Origin: Thiopseudomonas denitrificans
Lineage (GTDB): Bacteria; Pseudomonadota; Gammaproteobacteria; Pseudomonadales; Pseudomonadaceae
Direction: 5' to 3'
Assembly: GCF_002866065.1 (NCBI RefSeq)
Contig: NZ_LNJZ01000008.1
Coordinates: 208,346-272,345, forward strand
DNA: 64,000 bases
Below, piece by piece: positions 1 through 8,912 of this stretch (positions are counted from its first letter, which is position 1; each line of letters starts with the position of its first letter). The notes beneath the pieces were generated by a model, which saw nothing but the letters and a program-made list of their open reading frames with translations, ran no database searches and was not told the origin of the DNA. Position numbers and translations under genes: made by a program.

Positions 1-79
1 GCGGGTGCTGCGCAAAACCGCAGCGACCTGACCGTTCTGGCATAACAACCGTTGCCCACAGTCAAGGAGAGCACTCATC

Positions 80-439
80 ATGTACGAGTCCAGGCTGGAA
101 CCTCTGATCAGTCGCAAGGCCTTCATCTGGCGTATCCTGCTGCACTTTTTGCTGGTGCTGCTGTTGCTGGCCGTTTCCCTGCTGATCGGTATGCTCGGCT
201 ACTGGCGCTTTGAGGGGCACTCTTGGAGTGCCGCCTTCATGCACACCAGCTTTCTGTTGTTCGGCTTTGGCCACATGACCCAGCCACAAAGTGTATCCGG
301 CCAGATCTTTCTCGGCTTTTACGGCTTCTATGCCAGCCTGTTCTTCATCGTCATGACTGGCATCCTGCTGACACCGGTTGCCCACAGGCTGCTACATGCG
401 TTTCATATGAGCGGAACTGACAGCGATATAGCTGATTAA
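80..439 (+). CDS. Small membrane protein with a channel-pore-like layout (119 aa)
   Basis: This is a short integral membrane protein. It has a hydrophobic helix at about residues 17-42, a short semi-hydrophobic segment at about 54-66 (SFLLFGFGHM) and a second long helix at about 72-100. A TM-loop-TM arrangement of this kind recalls the pore module of two-helix potassium channels, but the selectivity signature TVGYG is absent, so channel function is only an inference. A purine-rich ribosome binding site (CAAGGAGA, 63-70) supports the ATG at 80. The next gene, sugE, is convergent. I do not recognise a named family. Confidence 0.6.
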   Translation: MYESRLEPLISRKAFIWRILLHFLLVLLLLAVSLLIGMLGYWRFEGHSWSAAFMHTSFLLFGFGHMTQPQSVSGQIFLGFYGFYASLFFIVMTGILLTPVAHRLLHAFHMSGTDSDIAD

Positions 440-463
440 GATCTTCTTGCAAACGCCTGCACA

Positions 464-781
464 CTAGCCGCTAGAAAACTTCATGAGCACCAGGCCCGAT
501 ACGATAAGAACCGCCGCCAGCACGCGCAAGGCATTGAGCGGCTCGGCCAGAAAGACAATGCCCACGACAAAGGCGCCAACCGCGCCGATTCCGGTCCAGA
601 TGACATAAGCGGTGCCCAGCGGGATACTGCGCATGGCAACGGCCAGCAGCCAGAAGCTGATCAGCATGGCGACTATGGTGATGATGGATGGTGTCAGCCG
701 CGTAAAGCCGTGCGATTGTTTCATCGCATAGGCCCAGACGATTTCAAATACGCCGGCAATGACAAGGTATAACCAGGACAT
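464..781 (-). CDS. sugE: SMR-family guanidinium exporter SugE/Gdx
   Basis: This 105-aa protein with four transmembrane helices belongs to the small multidrug resistance family, which works as a dual-topology dimer in the inner membrane. The conserved membrane-embedded acidic residue Glu13 and Trp16 are present (AGVFEIVWAYAMK), as is the AYVIWTGIGAVGA stretch of helix 3. The SugE/Gdx subgroup exports guanidinium in exchange for protons. The assignment is strengthened by the guanidine-II riboswitch just upstream (809-855), which makes this a guanidinium exporter rather than a quaternary-ammonium pump. A GGGAG ribosome binding site (788-792 on the + strand as ctccc) lies 6 nt before the ATG. Confidence 0.93.
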   Translation of the reverse strand: MSWLYLVIAGVFEIVWAYAMKQSHGFTRLTPSIITIVAMLISFWLLAVAMRSIPLGTAYVIWTGIGAVGAFVVGIVFLAEPLNALRVLAAVLIVSGLVLMKFSSG

Positions 782-808
782 GGAATGCTCCCGACTCTAT
801 TAAACGAG

Positions 809-855
809 CCAGGTCGTCCTGGAATGAATACCCGATACGGGGGAGGTCGTCCTCC
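809..855 (-). promoter_or_regulatory. Guanidine-II (mini-ykkC) riboswitch
   Basis: On the minus strand there are two small tandem hairpins. Each has a five-base-pair stem capped by an ACGA tetraloop: GGAGG-ACGA-CCUCC (842-855) and CCAGG-ACGA-CCUGG (809-822), separated by 19 nt. Two tandem stem-loops with ACGR loops define the guanidine-II riboswitch class. The second hairpin ends 16 nt before the sugE Shine-Dalgarno sequence, which fits translational control: guanidine binding exposes the start of sugE. Confidence 0.88.
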
Positions 856-867
856 TGTAGAAGGCCA

Positions 868-896
868 ATTATGGAATTACCGGACAGCAAGGTCAA
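868..896 (-). promoter_or_regulatory. Sigma-70-type promoter of sugE
   Basis: On the minus strand TTGACC (891-896) and CATAAT (868-873) are separated by exactly 17 bp, a near-consensus sigma-70 promoter. Transcription would start roughly 6-8 nt downstream, placing both riboswitch hairpins close to the 5' end of the transcript. Confidence 0.7.
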
Positions 897-918
897 CTCC
901 CGCCTGTCCGACGGAACT

Positions 919-2274
919 TCAGTCCCGTACGGCCAGATCGATACCCTCCGTGGCCACTTCGGCCAGCCAGCGGATCTGCTCCGGGGTGATGACATAGGGC
1001 GGAATGAAGTACACCACGTTGCCTAGCGGTCTCAATAGCGCACCGCGCTCCAGTGCGTGCCGGTAGACGCGCATGCCGCGCCGCTCTTGCCATGGGAACG
1101 GGGTTTTGCCGGCCTTGTCCTGCACCATCTCCATGGCCAGAATCATGCCGGTCTGGCGCACCTCGGCAATGTGCGGATGGTCTGCCAGGTGGGCAGTGGC
1201 CTCACTCATTACCTGCGCCAGCTCGCGATTTTTCTCGATCACATCATCCTGCTCGAAAATCTCCAGCGTAGCCAGAGCGGCGCTGCAAGCCAGCGGGTTG
1301 GCGGTGTAGGTGTGCGAGTGCAAGAAAGCCTTGAGGGTGCTGTAGTCATCGTAGAAGGCCTGATAGACCTGCTCGGTGGTCAGCACCGCGGCCAGCGGCA
1401 GATAGCCGCCAGTCAGCGCCTTGGATAGCACCATGAAATCCGGCGTGATGCCGGCCTGTTCGCAGGCAAACATCGTCCCCGTACGGCCAAAACCCACGGC
1501 GATCTCGTCCAGGATCAGATGCACGCCGAACTCGTCGCAGGCCTGGCGCAGCAGGCTCAGGTAAACCGGATGATACATGCGCATACCACCGGCACCCTGC
1601 ACCAGCGGCTCCAGAATCACTGCCGAGATCTCGTGGTGATGCTGCTCCAGCGCTTTACGCATGTGGCGGAACATCAGCCGTGAGTGCTCTTCCCAGCCTT
1701 GCCCGAATTCACGGTAATAGCAGTCGGGACTCGGCACCTTGATGCAGTCCAGCAACAGCGCCTGATAGGTTTCGGTATAGAGCGCCACATCGCTGACCGA
1801 CATGGTGCCAAGGGTTTCTCCATGGTAGCCGTTGGTGATGGTGAGAAAACGCTTCTTCTGCGGCTGGCCGACATTGCGCCAGTAGTGGTGGCTCATTTTC
1901 AACGCCACCTCGATGCCGGCCGAGCCGTTGTCGGCGTAGAACACCCGTGTCAGGCCGTCCGGTGCCAGCTGCACCAGCCGCTCCGACAGTTCCACCACCG
2001 GCGCATGGGTGAAGCCGCCGAGAATCACATGTTCGAGTTGGTCCACCTGCTGCTTGATGCGCTCATTGATGCGCGGGTTGCAGTGACCGAAGATGTTGGT
2101 CCACCAGGAGCTGACCGCATCCAGATAACGCTTGCCGTCATGGTCTTCCAGCCAGATGCCCTCGCCACGGCGGATCGGGATCAGCGGGATGGTTTCATGG
2201 TCTTTCATTTGGGTACAGGGATGCCAGACCACACGCAGGTCACGCTCCATCCAGTGCCGGTTGCCGGTTGTCAT
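919..2274 (-). CDS. bioA: Adenosylmethionine-8-amino-7-oxononanoate aminotransferase
   Basis: BioA (451 aa) transfers an amino group from S-adenosylmethionine to 7-keto-8-aminopelargonate, giving 7,8-diaminopelargonate in biotin synthesis. It is a cytoplasmic PLP class-III aminotransferase. Visible family features are the N-terminal [11 protein letters not shown] segment, [40 protein letters not shown] and the PLP-lysine region [12 protein letters not shown]. The open frame extends further upstream, but the ATG at 2274 is preferred because AAGGA lies 8 nt before it and family similarity begins there. Divergent from rsmE. Confidence 0.95.
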   Translation of the reverse strand: MTTGNRHWMERDLRVVWHPCTQMKDHETIPLIPIRRGEGIWLEDHDGKRYLDAVSSWWTNIFGHCNPRINERIKQQVDQLEHVILGGFTHAPVVELSERLVQLAPDGLTRVFYADNGSAGIEVALKMSHHYWRNVGQPQKKRFLTITNGYHGETLGTMSVSDVALYTETYQALLLDCIKVPSPDCYYREFGQGWEEHSRLMFRHMRKALEQHHHEISAVILEPLVQGAGGMRMYHPVYLSLLRQACDEFGVHLILDEIAVGFGRTGTMFACEQAGITPDFMVLSKALTGGYLPLAAVLTTEQVYQAFYDDYSTLKAFLHSHTYTANPLACSAALATLEIFEQDDVIEKNRELAQVMSEATAHLADHPHIAEVRQTGMILAMEMVQDKAGKTPFPWQERRGMRVYRHALERGALLRPLGNVVYFIPPYVITPEQIRWLAEVATEGIDLAVRD

Positions 2275-2311
2275 GCTGTATTTCCTTGTGCTGCTGGTCG
2301 TTCGGGACGGA

Positions 2312-2356
2312 CTGTGGATATCCACCTTTGCCGTGCAACAGGCTGTGGATATCCAT
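2312..2356. promoter_or_regulatory. Pair of palindromes between bioA and rsmE
   Basis: The perfect palindrome GTGGATATCCAC (2314-2325) is followed by a near copy GTGGATATCCAT (2345-2356). With their shared CTG lead-in they start 31 bp apart, about three helical turns. The pair sits 38-82 bp upstream of the bioA start and about 145 bp upstream of rsmE, as expected for a dimeric regulator binding two sites on one DNA face. The halves resemble a one-mismatch DnaA box, but I see no other origin features. The regulator is unknown, and the sequence does not match the BirA box I know. Confidence 0.5.
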
Positions 2357-2501
2357 GGGACAACCGCATGCAGGCCAGTATTGGCATGCAATGGCGGCAA
2401 CTGTACAAAAAACGGCCAGAGCTGAGAATGGTTGAGTTTCCTGCCCAGCCTACGGACAATGCAGCCTTCTTTCCACCCCGTTTTCATACAGGCAACCCGC
2501 C

Positions 2502-3224
2502 ATGCGTCTGTCCCGTTTTTATGTTGACCAGTCCCTTGCCAGCGGCCGCATCCAGCTGCCGGAAGCCAGCGCCCATTACATCAGCCGCGTGCTGCGCATG
2601 CAGGCCGGTGACGCCCTGCAGCTGTTTGACGGCAGCGGGCTGGAGTTTCGCGGGGTGATTGTCGAGGCTGGCAAGAAGTCCGTCACCGTCGAGTTGGACG
2701 ATGGCGAGCCCGGTCAACCCGATTCACCCTTGCAGGTGCATCTTGGTCAGGTGCTGTCCCGCGGCGAGCGCATGGACTGGGCGATCCAGAAAGCCACCGA
2801 ACTGGGCGTGGCGCAGATCACTCCGCTGTTCAGCGAACGCTGCGAGGTACGATTGAACGACGACAGGGCACAGAAACGCCTGGAGCACTGGCAACAGGTG
2901 GCGATCAGCGCCTGCGAGCAGTGCGGCCGCAGCTCGGTGCCGCAGATCCATCCTCCAGTTGCCGTCAGCCAGTGGCAAGGCGTGGTTGAGGCGGATCTGA
3001 AACTGGTGCTGCACCCTGGTGTCGAGCCGCTGGCCAGCCACGTCCGCCCGCAGCGGCTGGCACTGCTGATCGGTCCTGAAGGCGGCCTGAGCGAGGCCGA
3101 GGTCGCCGCCGCTCAAAGTGCCGGCTTTCATGCCGCTTGCTTCGGTCCGCGCGTGCTGCGTACCGAAACCGCACCTGTGGTGGCGCTGAGCCTGACGCAG
3201 TTTTTATGGGGTGATCTGGCCTGA
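2502..3224 (+). CDS. rsmE: 16S rRNA (uracil-1498-N3)-methyltransferase RsmE
   Basis: RsmE (240 aa) methylates U1498 of 16S rRNA using SAM and has a SPOUT (trefoil-knot) fold. The N-terminal PUA-like region (MRLSRFYVDQSL, HYISRVLRMQAGD) is followed by the core with KATELGV, ERCEVR and the knot motifs LLIGPEGGLSEAEV and LGPRVLRTETA-type (here FGPRVLRTETAPVVAL). Length matches the family. The bioA-rsmE neighbourhood is familiar from Pseudomonas. Confidence 0.95.
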   Translation: MRLSRFYVDQSLASGRIQLPEASAHYISRVLRMQAGDALQLFDGSGLEFRGVIVEAGKKSVTVELDDGEPGQPDSPLQVHLGQVLSRGERMDWAIQKATELGVAQITPLFSERCEVRLNDDRAQKRLEHWQQVAISACEQCGRSSVPQIHPPVAVSQWQGVVEADLKLVLHPGVEPLASHVRPQRLALLIGPEGGLSEAEVAAAQSAGFHAACFGPRVLRTETAPVVALSLTQFLWGDLA

Positions 3225-3349
3225 ACAGCCAATAGGCTTATCCCCTGCTGCAATACCTCTGTAGCACCACTATTGCACCCTTGCATGAAACCTCGGTCTA
3301 TATATGCATGGACCCATGACAGGATTCAGGCAGAGAGGGAGGGTTCACC

Positions 3350-4255
3350 ATGCAGATTCTACTGACAGGCGGTACCGGGCTGGTTGGCCGCGCCCTGTGC
3401 CGACACTTCAGCCAGCAAGGACACTCACTGATCGTTCTGAGCCGCGACCCGGGCAAGGTTGCCGGGCTGTGCAGCGGTGCGCGCGGCATCGGCAGTCTGG
3501 AAGAGCTGAACGTCACCGATGCGGTGGATGCCGTCATCAACCTGGCCGGCGCACCCATCGCCGACCGGCCCTGGACCAAAGGCCGGCGCAGGATGCTGCG
3601 GGAAAGCCGGATCGACCTGACCCGCAATCTGGTCGACTGGATGAGCCGGCGCGACCAGGCTCCCGGCGTGCTGCTGTCGGCATCCGCCACCGGCTGGTAT
3701 GGCGATCGTGGCGAGGAGCAGCTGGATGAAACCAGTGCCGCACCTGTGGCGGACTTTGCCAGCCAGCTGTGTCAGGACTGGGAAGCGGAAGTCATGCGCG
3801 CTGCCGAGCTGGGCACCCGAGTGGCCTGCCTGCGTTTTGCCCCGGTACTGGCGGCTGACGGCGGCATGCTGGCGCGGCTGCTGCCGGTATTCCGGCTAGG
3901 ACTGGGTGGCCGGTTGGGCAGTGGCCAACAGTGGATGCCCTGGATCCATCTGGATGATCTGGTCCGGCTATTCGATCACTTGTTGAGCAATGACAGCTGC
4001 CAGGGCATCTACAACGCCTGCAGCCCGATGCCGGTGCGCAATGCCGAATTTACCCGTATTCTGGCGCAGACGGTGCGCCGTCCGGCCATTTTTCCGGCAC
4101 CGGCCTGGCTGTTGCGCCTGGCACTGGGCGAGATGTCGATCCTGCTTACCGGCGGCCAGCATGTGATGCCCAAGCGCACCGCCGACAGCGGCTTCGACTG
4201 GCAGTACCCGGAGTTGTCGGCAGCACTACAGCAGTTGCTGCATAAACCGGCATGA
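3350..4255 (+). CDS. TIGR01777-family NAD(P)-dependent epimerase (YfcH-like)
   Basis: This 301-aa extended-SDR protein has the N-terminal dinucleotide-binding motif LTGGTGLVGRAL, the family segments NLAGAPIADRPWTKGRR and SASATGWYGDRGEE, and a C-terminal domain with PAWLLRLALGEMSILLTGGQ and GFDWQYPEL. Bacterial YfcH-type proteins have no firmly established substrate. It shares four bases (ATGA) with the following DUF523 gene, so the two are translationally coupled. Confidence 0.88.
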   Translation: MQILLTGGTGLVGRALCRHFSQQGHSLIVLSRDPGKVAGLCSGARGIGSLEELNVTDAVDAVINLAGAPIADRPWTKGRRRMLRESRIDLTRNLVDWMSRRDQAPGVLLSASATGWYGDRGEEQLDETSAAPVADFASQLCQDWEAEVMRAAELGTRVACLRFAPVLAADGGMLARLLPVFRLGLGGRLGSGQQWMPWIHLDDLVRLFDHLLSNDSCQGIYNACSPMPVRNAEFTRILAQTVRRPAIFPAPAWLLRLALGEMSILLTGGQHVMPKRTADSGFDWQYPELSAALQQLLHKPA

Positions 4256-4785
4256 GCGGACCTTTACGGCTGGGCATCAGCAGCTGTCTGCTCGGCCTGC
4301 CCGTGCGCTATAACGGCGGCCACAAATACTCGAGCCTGTGTGCCGAAAAACTGGCAGCACAGGCCGAGCTGGTCAGCTTCTGTCCGGAGGCGGCCGCCGG
4401 CTTCGGCACGCCGCGGCCGCCCATGCAGCTGAGCGGCCCTGCCGAGCATCCGCAGCTGGTACTGGTGGACAATCCCGGCGCAGACCTGCGCCCGCAACTT
4501 GAGGCCGGCTTCCGGCAGCCGCTGGAAGAGTTCGCCAGCCTGGACGGTTTTATCCTGATGCCGCGCTCGCCAAGCTGCGGACTGCACGAGGTCAAGCTGC
4601 ACGATGACAAGGGGCGGCTGCTACAGGAGCGCACCAGCGGCATTTTTGCCAGCGCCCTGCGCCAGCGTTATCCGCTGCTGCCACTGGAGCAGGAAGACCG
4701 TCTGCAAGATCCGGAAGTGCTTGAGCATTTCTTGCAGCAAGCCCGGGATTACCACCAGCTCAGGCTTGCCGGCACATCGGCCTGA
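4252..4785 (+). CDS. DUF523 family protein (YbbK-like)
   Basis: A 177-aa cytoplasmic protein of the DUF523 family, recognised by the N-terminal GISSCLLGLPVRYNGGHK, the CPEAAAGFGTPRPPMQL stretch and PRSPSCGL. The conserved cysteines (SCL, CPE, SCG) suggest metal or cofactor binding, but the function of the family is not established to my knowledge. It overlaps the preceding epimerase gene by 4 bp. Confidence 0.85.
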   Translation: MSGPLRLGISSCLLGLPVRYNGGHKYSSLCAEKLAAQAELVSFCPEAAAGFGTPRPPMQLSGPAEHPQLVLVDNPGADLRPQLEAGFRQPLEEFASLDGFILMPRSPSCGLHEVKLHDDKGRLLQERTSGIFASALRQRYPLLPLEQEDRLQDPEVLEHFLQQARDYHQLRLAGTSA

Positions 4786-4869
4786 TTCCCTCCCGTAACT
4801 GCAGCCGTCTTTTGGCCGGCCGACCAAGTCCGCTATAGTGGACGCCAAATTTTCACCGCACCTCAAACC

Positions 4870-7335
4870 ATGCTGCCCATCGACACCATACTGCCCCGGC
4901 TGCAACAAGCCCTGACCAAACACCCAACAGTGCTGCTGCAGGCACCGCCTGGTGCCGGCAAGACCACCAAGGTACCGCTGGCACTGCTGGATGCACCCTG
5001 GCGTGACGGTCGCAAGATCCTGATGCTGGAGCCCCGGCGACTGGCGGCACGCACGGCAGCACAGTTCATGGCGCGCCAGCTGGGCGAGCAGGCCGGCCAG
5101 ACCGTCGGCTACCGCACCCGGCTGGACAGCAAGGTCTCCGCCGAGACACAAATCGAAGTGGTCACCGAGGGTATCCTCACCCGCCTGATCCAGCAGGATC
5201 CCATGCTGGACAACTATGCAGCCGTGCTGTTCGATGAATTTCACGAACGTTCGCTGCACGCCGATCTCGGGCTGGTACTGGTACGTGAAAGCCAGCAGGC
5301 GCTGCGCGAAGATCTGCGCACGCTGGTGATGTCGGCCACGCTGGACAGCGCACCCATTGTCCGCCTGCTCGGTGATGTTCCGGTCATCAGCAGCGAAGGT
5401 CGTGCCTACCCCGTGGATGTCATTTACCAGCCGGTGCGCGAGCTGCAGCGCAATCTGGCCGAGGCGGTGTGCGGCTGCATCCTTCAGGTGCTGCAGGAGC
5501 AAAGCGGCTCGCTGCTGGTGTTTTTACCCGGCATCGGCGAAATCCGCCGCGTCGCCGAGCGCCTGCAAGACCAGCTGCCGCCGGATGTGCTGCTGGCACC
5601 GCTGTACGGCAACCTGCAGGCCGCCGAACAGGACAGCGCCATAGCCCCGGCCCCGCAAGGCACACGCAAAGTGGTGCTGGCCACCGCCATTGCCGAAACC
5701 AGCCTGACCATCGAGGGCGTGCGCGTGGTGATCGACAGCGGCCTGCAACGCCGCGCCGTATTCGACCCCAACAGCGGTATGAACCGGCTGGTTACCGGCC
5801 GGCTGTCGAAAGCCTCGGCCGAACAGCGCAAGGGCCGCGCCGGACGCATCGAGCCTGGCGTGTGCTACCGCCTGTGGAGCGAGAACGAACAGGCGTCCCT
5901 GCCCGACTTTACCCCGCCGGAAATCCGCGAGGCCGATCTGGCCACCCTGGTGCTGGAGCTGGCGCAGTGGGGCACCCGCGATCCCGCCCAACTGGAATGG
6001 ATCGACCCGCCACCGGCCGCGCACTGGAACCAGGCCCGCGACCTGCTGCAACTGCTCGGCCTGCTCAATGCCGACGGCAGCATCAGCGACAACGGCAAGG
6101 CCGCCCGCGAGCTGGGCGTGCACCCGCGGCTGGCCAACATGATTTTGCATGGACGCCGGCTCGGGCTGGGTGCGGCAGCGGCCGACATTGCCGCCCTGCT
6201 CGGCGAACGTGACCTGCTCGGTCCACAAGAGGGTGCCGACCTGCACGAGCGGCTACGCCTGCTGCATGGCGAGCGTCCGGCGCGTGGTATCGACCGGGCC
6301 CGGCTCAATGCCGTGCGCCAGTCGGCCAGACAGCTGCACCGGGGCAAGCCCGGCACTCTGCCAACCCCCGAACAGGCCGGCCGCCTGCTGGCACTGGCCT
6401 ATCCCGACCGCATCGGCCTGCGCCGGGCACAAAGCCATCGCTACCAGCTCAGCAATGGCCGTGGTGCCAGCCTGCGCGAGGACGACCCGCTGGCACGCGA
6501 ACAGTGGCTGGTAGCGGCCGAGCTGGATGGTCGCGCCCGCGAAGCGCTGATCTATCTGTCCGCACCGGTCAACCCTGCCGTGCTGGAGCAGGACCAGCCG
6601 CATCTATTCAGCGAAAACGAAGAAGCCGTCTGGAATGAACAGCGCGGCACCGTGGTGCTGCGCCATGTGCGCAAATTGGGCCAGCTGGTCCTGGCAGAAA
6701 AGGAGCTGGGCAAACCCGCTCCCGAACAGATCCAGCAGGCACTGCTGGATGCGGTACGACAAAAAGGACTCGACAGCCTGCCCTGGACCGAGAGCGCACG
6801 CCAATGGCAGGCAAGGGTGCAACTGCTGGCTCGGGAGTTTCCGGACGACTGGCCGGATGTCGGCAACGATGCCCTGCTGGCAACGCTCGAGCACTGGCTA
6901 CTGCCTTACCTGGCCGGCATGCAGCGCTGGGCCGACCTGCAGCGGCTGGAACTGCACAATGCCCTGAACGGTCTGCTCGATTACCAGCAACAGCAGCAAC
7001 TGGGCCAGCTGGCACCTGTCACGCTGACAATCCCCACCGGCCAGCAGGTACGACTGGATTATCTGGCGGAAAACGGCCCGGTACTGGCCGCCAAACTGCA
7101 GGCCATGTTCGGGCTGGAGCATACACCCACCGTTGCCGCCGGCAGGGTGCCGGTACTGATCCATCTGCTGTCACCGGCCAGCCGGCCACTGGCCGTCACT
7201 GCCGACCTGCACAGCTTCTGGCGCAACGCCTATGCCGAGGTGCGCAAAGACATGCGCGGCCGCTATCCGAAGCACCCTTGGCCGGAAGATCCGCTCACCG
7301 CCAAAGCCCAGCAGGGTGTAAAAAGACGCCCCTGA
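4870..7335 (+). CDS. hrpB: ATP-dependent helicase HrpB
   Basis: HrpB (821 aa) is a DEAH-box superfamily-2 helicase thought to act on RNA. The motor motifs are intact: Walker A APPGAGKTTKVP, motif II as DEFHERS, motif III SAT, the C-terminal helicase domain with LVFLPGIGEIRRV and motif VI QRKGRAGR. An HA2/OB-like middle region and the HrpB-specific C-terminal domain (RGRYPKHPWPEDPL) follow. Length is typical. It stands alone, with a TATAGT-like promoter element upstream (about 4832-4837). Confidence 0.95.
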   Translation: MLPIDTILPRLQQALTKHPTVLLQAPPGAGKTTKVPLALLDAPWRDGRKILMLEPRRLAARTAAQFMARQLGEQAGQTVGYRTRLDSKVSAETQIEVVTEGILTRLIQQDPMLDNYAAVLFDEFHERSLHADLGLVLVRESQQALREDLRTLVMSATLDSAPIVRLLGDVPVISSEGRAYPVDVIYQPVRELQRNLAEAVCGCILQVLQEQSGSLLVFLPGIGEIRRVAERLQDQLPPDVLLAPLYGNLQAAEQDSAIAPAPQGTRKVVLATAIAETSLTIEGVRVVIDSGLQRRAVFDPNSGMNRLVTGRLSKASAEQRKGRAGRIEPGVCYRLWSENEQASLPDFTPPEIREADLATLVLELAQWGTRDPAQLEWIDPPPAAHWNQARDLLQLLGLLNADGSISDNGKAARELGVHPRLANMILHGRRLGLGAAAADIAALLGERDLLGPQEGADLHERLRLLHGERPARGIDRARLNAVRQSARQLHRGKPGTLPTPEQAGRLLALAYPDRIGLRRAQSHRYQLSNGRGASLREDDPLAREQWLVAAELDGRAREALIYLSAPVNPAVLEQDQPHLFSENEEAVWNEQRGTVVLRHVRKLGQLVLAEKELGKPAPEQIQQALLDAVRQKGLDSLPWTESARQWQARVQLLAREFPDDWPDVGNDALLATLEHWLLPYLAGMQRWADLQRLELHNALNGLLDYQQQQQLGQLAPVTLTIPTGQQVRLDYLAENGPVLAAKLQAMFGLEHTPTVAAGRVPVLIHLLSPASRPLAVTADLHSFWRNAYAEVRKDMRGRYPKHPWPEDPLTAKAQQGVKRRP

Positions 7336-7427
7336 CAGACCTGCAACCAGAGTCGGCAGCTCGCACTCCAGCAAGCAGCAGCCAAATTGCCTGCTTCCAA
7401 ATAATTTCCTTACTATCTGTGATGTAA

Positions 7428-7452
7428 TTAGTATATACTTTATTAGTATATA
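7428..7452. promoter_or_regulatory. Direct repeat TTAGTATATA with 15-bp period
   Basis: TTAGTATATA occurs at 7428-7437 and again at 7443-7452, just over 80 bp upstream of the cytochrome operon and after hrpB. The AT-rich tandem copies stand out from the GC-rich flanks. They could be a regulator site or contain the -10 region of the cytochrome promoter; the sequence alone does not decide. Confidence 0.4.
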
Positions 7453-7532
7453 AACTGCTATTTACAACGCGGCGCTGCCCCGGCTGTGAACAGCTCTCAT
7501 AAATAAACCATCTATTCAGGAAATTCAGGCAT

Positions 7533-8912
7533 ATGAAAAAATGGCTAAAGTTCGCCCTCATTGCCGGGGTTGGCGGGCTGATCGCAGCCTTCGCCCTGGG
7601 GCAGTTGCTGCCCCACCTGCGCACCACCAGCAGCGGGCTGAGCGTTGACATCAACGACCCTGCGCTGATCAAGAAAGGCGAATACATCGCCCGTACCGCC
7701 GACTGCGTGGCCTGCCACAGCACCCTGGGTGGCGAGGAATACGCCGGCGGCCTGCCCATGCTGACCCCGCTGGGCGCGGTGTACTCCACCAACATCACTC
7801 CGGATAAAGAAACCGGTATCGGCAACTACAGCCTGGATGACTTCATCAACGCCACCAAACACGGTGTGCGCAAGGATGGCAGCGCCCTGTATCCGGCGAT
7901 GCCCTATCCGTCCTACCAGATCATGCCGGATGAAGACCTGGCCGCCATGTATGCCTACTTCATGTCCGGCGTGAAGCCGGTTCGACTGGAAAACCTGCCC
8001 AGCGAGCTGCCACCGGTATTCAACTGGCGCTGGCCGCTGGCTTACTGGCAGGCGATTTTTGCCCCCGAGCGCGAGTTCAAGCCGGACAGCGATGACGAAG
8101 TGCTGAACCGCGGCCAGTATCTGGTCGAAGGCCCGGGCCACTGTGGCTCCTGCCACACCGAGCGTGGTATCGGCTTCCAGGAAGTCAGCCTGACCAACGC
8201 CGGTTCCGACCGCTTCCTTGCCGGAGCCATCATTGACGGCTGGCGTGCCAAGAGCCTGCGCGGCGAGCACCGCGGCCTGGGTCTGTGGGGCGAAAACGAG
8301 CTGGTCGAGTTCTTCAAGACCGGTCGTACCGACATCACCGCCGCCTTCGGCGCCATGGCCGAGGTGGTAGAGCACAGCACCCAGTACTGGACCGACCAGG
8401 ACCTGCACGCCATGTCCGCCTACCTGAAAACCCTGAGTCCGGCACCCGGCAAGGAAGTGACTTTGCCGGCCAGGGAAGACACCACCACGCAGAAACTGCT
8501 GGATGGCGTCTATGACTCCCGTGGCGCGCTGCTGTACGTCGAGTACTGCACCGTCTGTCACCGCGCCGACGGCAAGGGCGTTCCGCGCATCTTCCCGGCG
8601 CTGGACGGCAACACCGCGGTGTTTTCCGACCATGCGGATTCGGTGTTGCAGATCACCATGAGTGGCGGCCGCATGCCGGATACACCGCACGACCGCATGG
8701 CCTTCAGCATGCCGGAATTCAGCATGCTCAGCGATGCCGACATTGCCGAAGTGGTCAACTACGTGCGCAACAGCTGGACCAACCAGGCCAGTGAAATCAC
8801 TGTGGATGACGTGGTGAAAATGCGCCACTTCCTCAGCATCAAGCCAAGGGTGGGCACCGACCTGCCACCCGAGTTCATCACTCCACCCAGCCAAGGAGGA
8901 CGCAATGAATAA
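7533..8912 (+). CDS. Triheme c-type cytochrome, probable electron partner of the TsdA-like protein
   Basis: This 459-aa protein has an N-terminal hydrophobic signal/anchor (residues 5-27) and three haem c attachment motifs: CVACH (58-62), CGSCH (204-208) and CTVCH (339-343). The organisation resembles the three-haem cytochrome subunits of alcohol or gluconate dehydrogenases (AdhB-like). No dehydrogenase of those types is adjacent. It overlaps the TsdA-like gene by 8 bp, so it more likely receives electrons from that protein in the periplasm, as TsdB does in known tsdBA pairs, though those TsdB proteins are diheme. Confidence 0.85.
   Translation: MKKWLKFALIAGVGGLIAAFALGQLLPHLRTTSSGLSVDINDPALIKKGEYIARTADCVACHSTLGGEEYAGGLPMLTPLGAVYSTNITPDKETGIGNYSLDDFINATKHGVRKDGSALYPAMPYPSYQIMPDEDLAAMYAYFMSGVKPVRLENLPSELPPVFNWRWPLAYWQAIFAPEREFKPDSDDEVLNRGQYLVEGPGHCGSCHTERGIGFQEVSLTNAGSDRFLAGAIIDGWRAKSLRGEHRGLGLWGENELVEFFKTGRTDITAAFGAMAEVVEHSTQYWTDQDLHAMSAYLKTLSPAPGKEVTLPAREDTTTQKLLDGVYDSRGALLYVEYCTVCHRADGKGVPRIFPALDGNTAVFSDHADSVLQITMSGGRMPDTPHDRMAFSMPEFSMLSDADIAEVVNYVRNSWTNQASEITVDDVVKMRHFLSIKPRVGTDLPPEFITPPSQGGRNE

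Noticed and set aside
1-45. Possible 3' end of an upstream gene on the plus strand
   Set aside because: Two frames end at stops here (29-31 and 43-45), and neither tail is long enough to judge.
2312-2356. DnaA boxes / replication origin
   Set aside because: The palindrome halves match a DnaA box only with one mismatch, and there is no AT-rich unwinding region or dnaA/dnaN nearby.
1684-2658. Long plus-strand open frame opposite bioA
   Set aside because: It is antisense to bioA, translates to low-complexity His/Arg/Gln-rich sequence and extends into rsmE; a codon-bias shadow.
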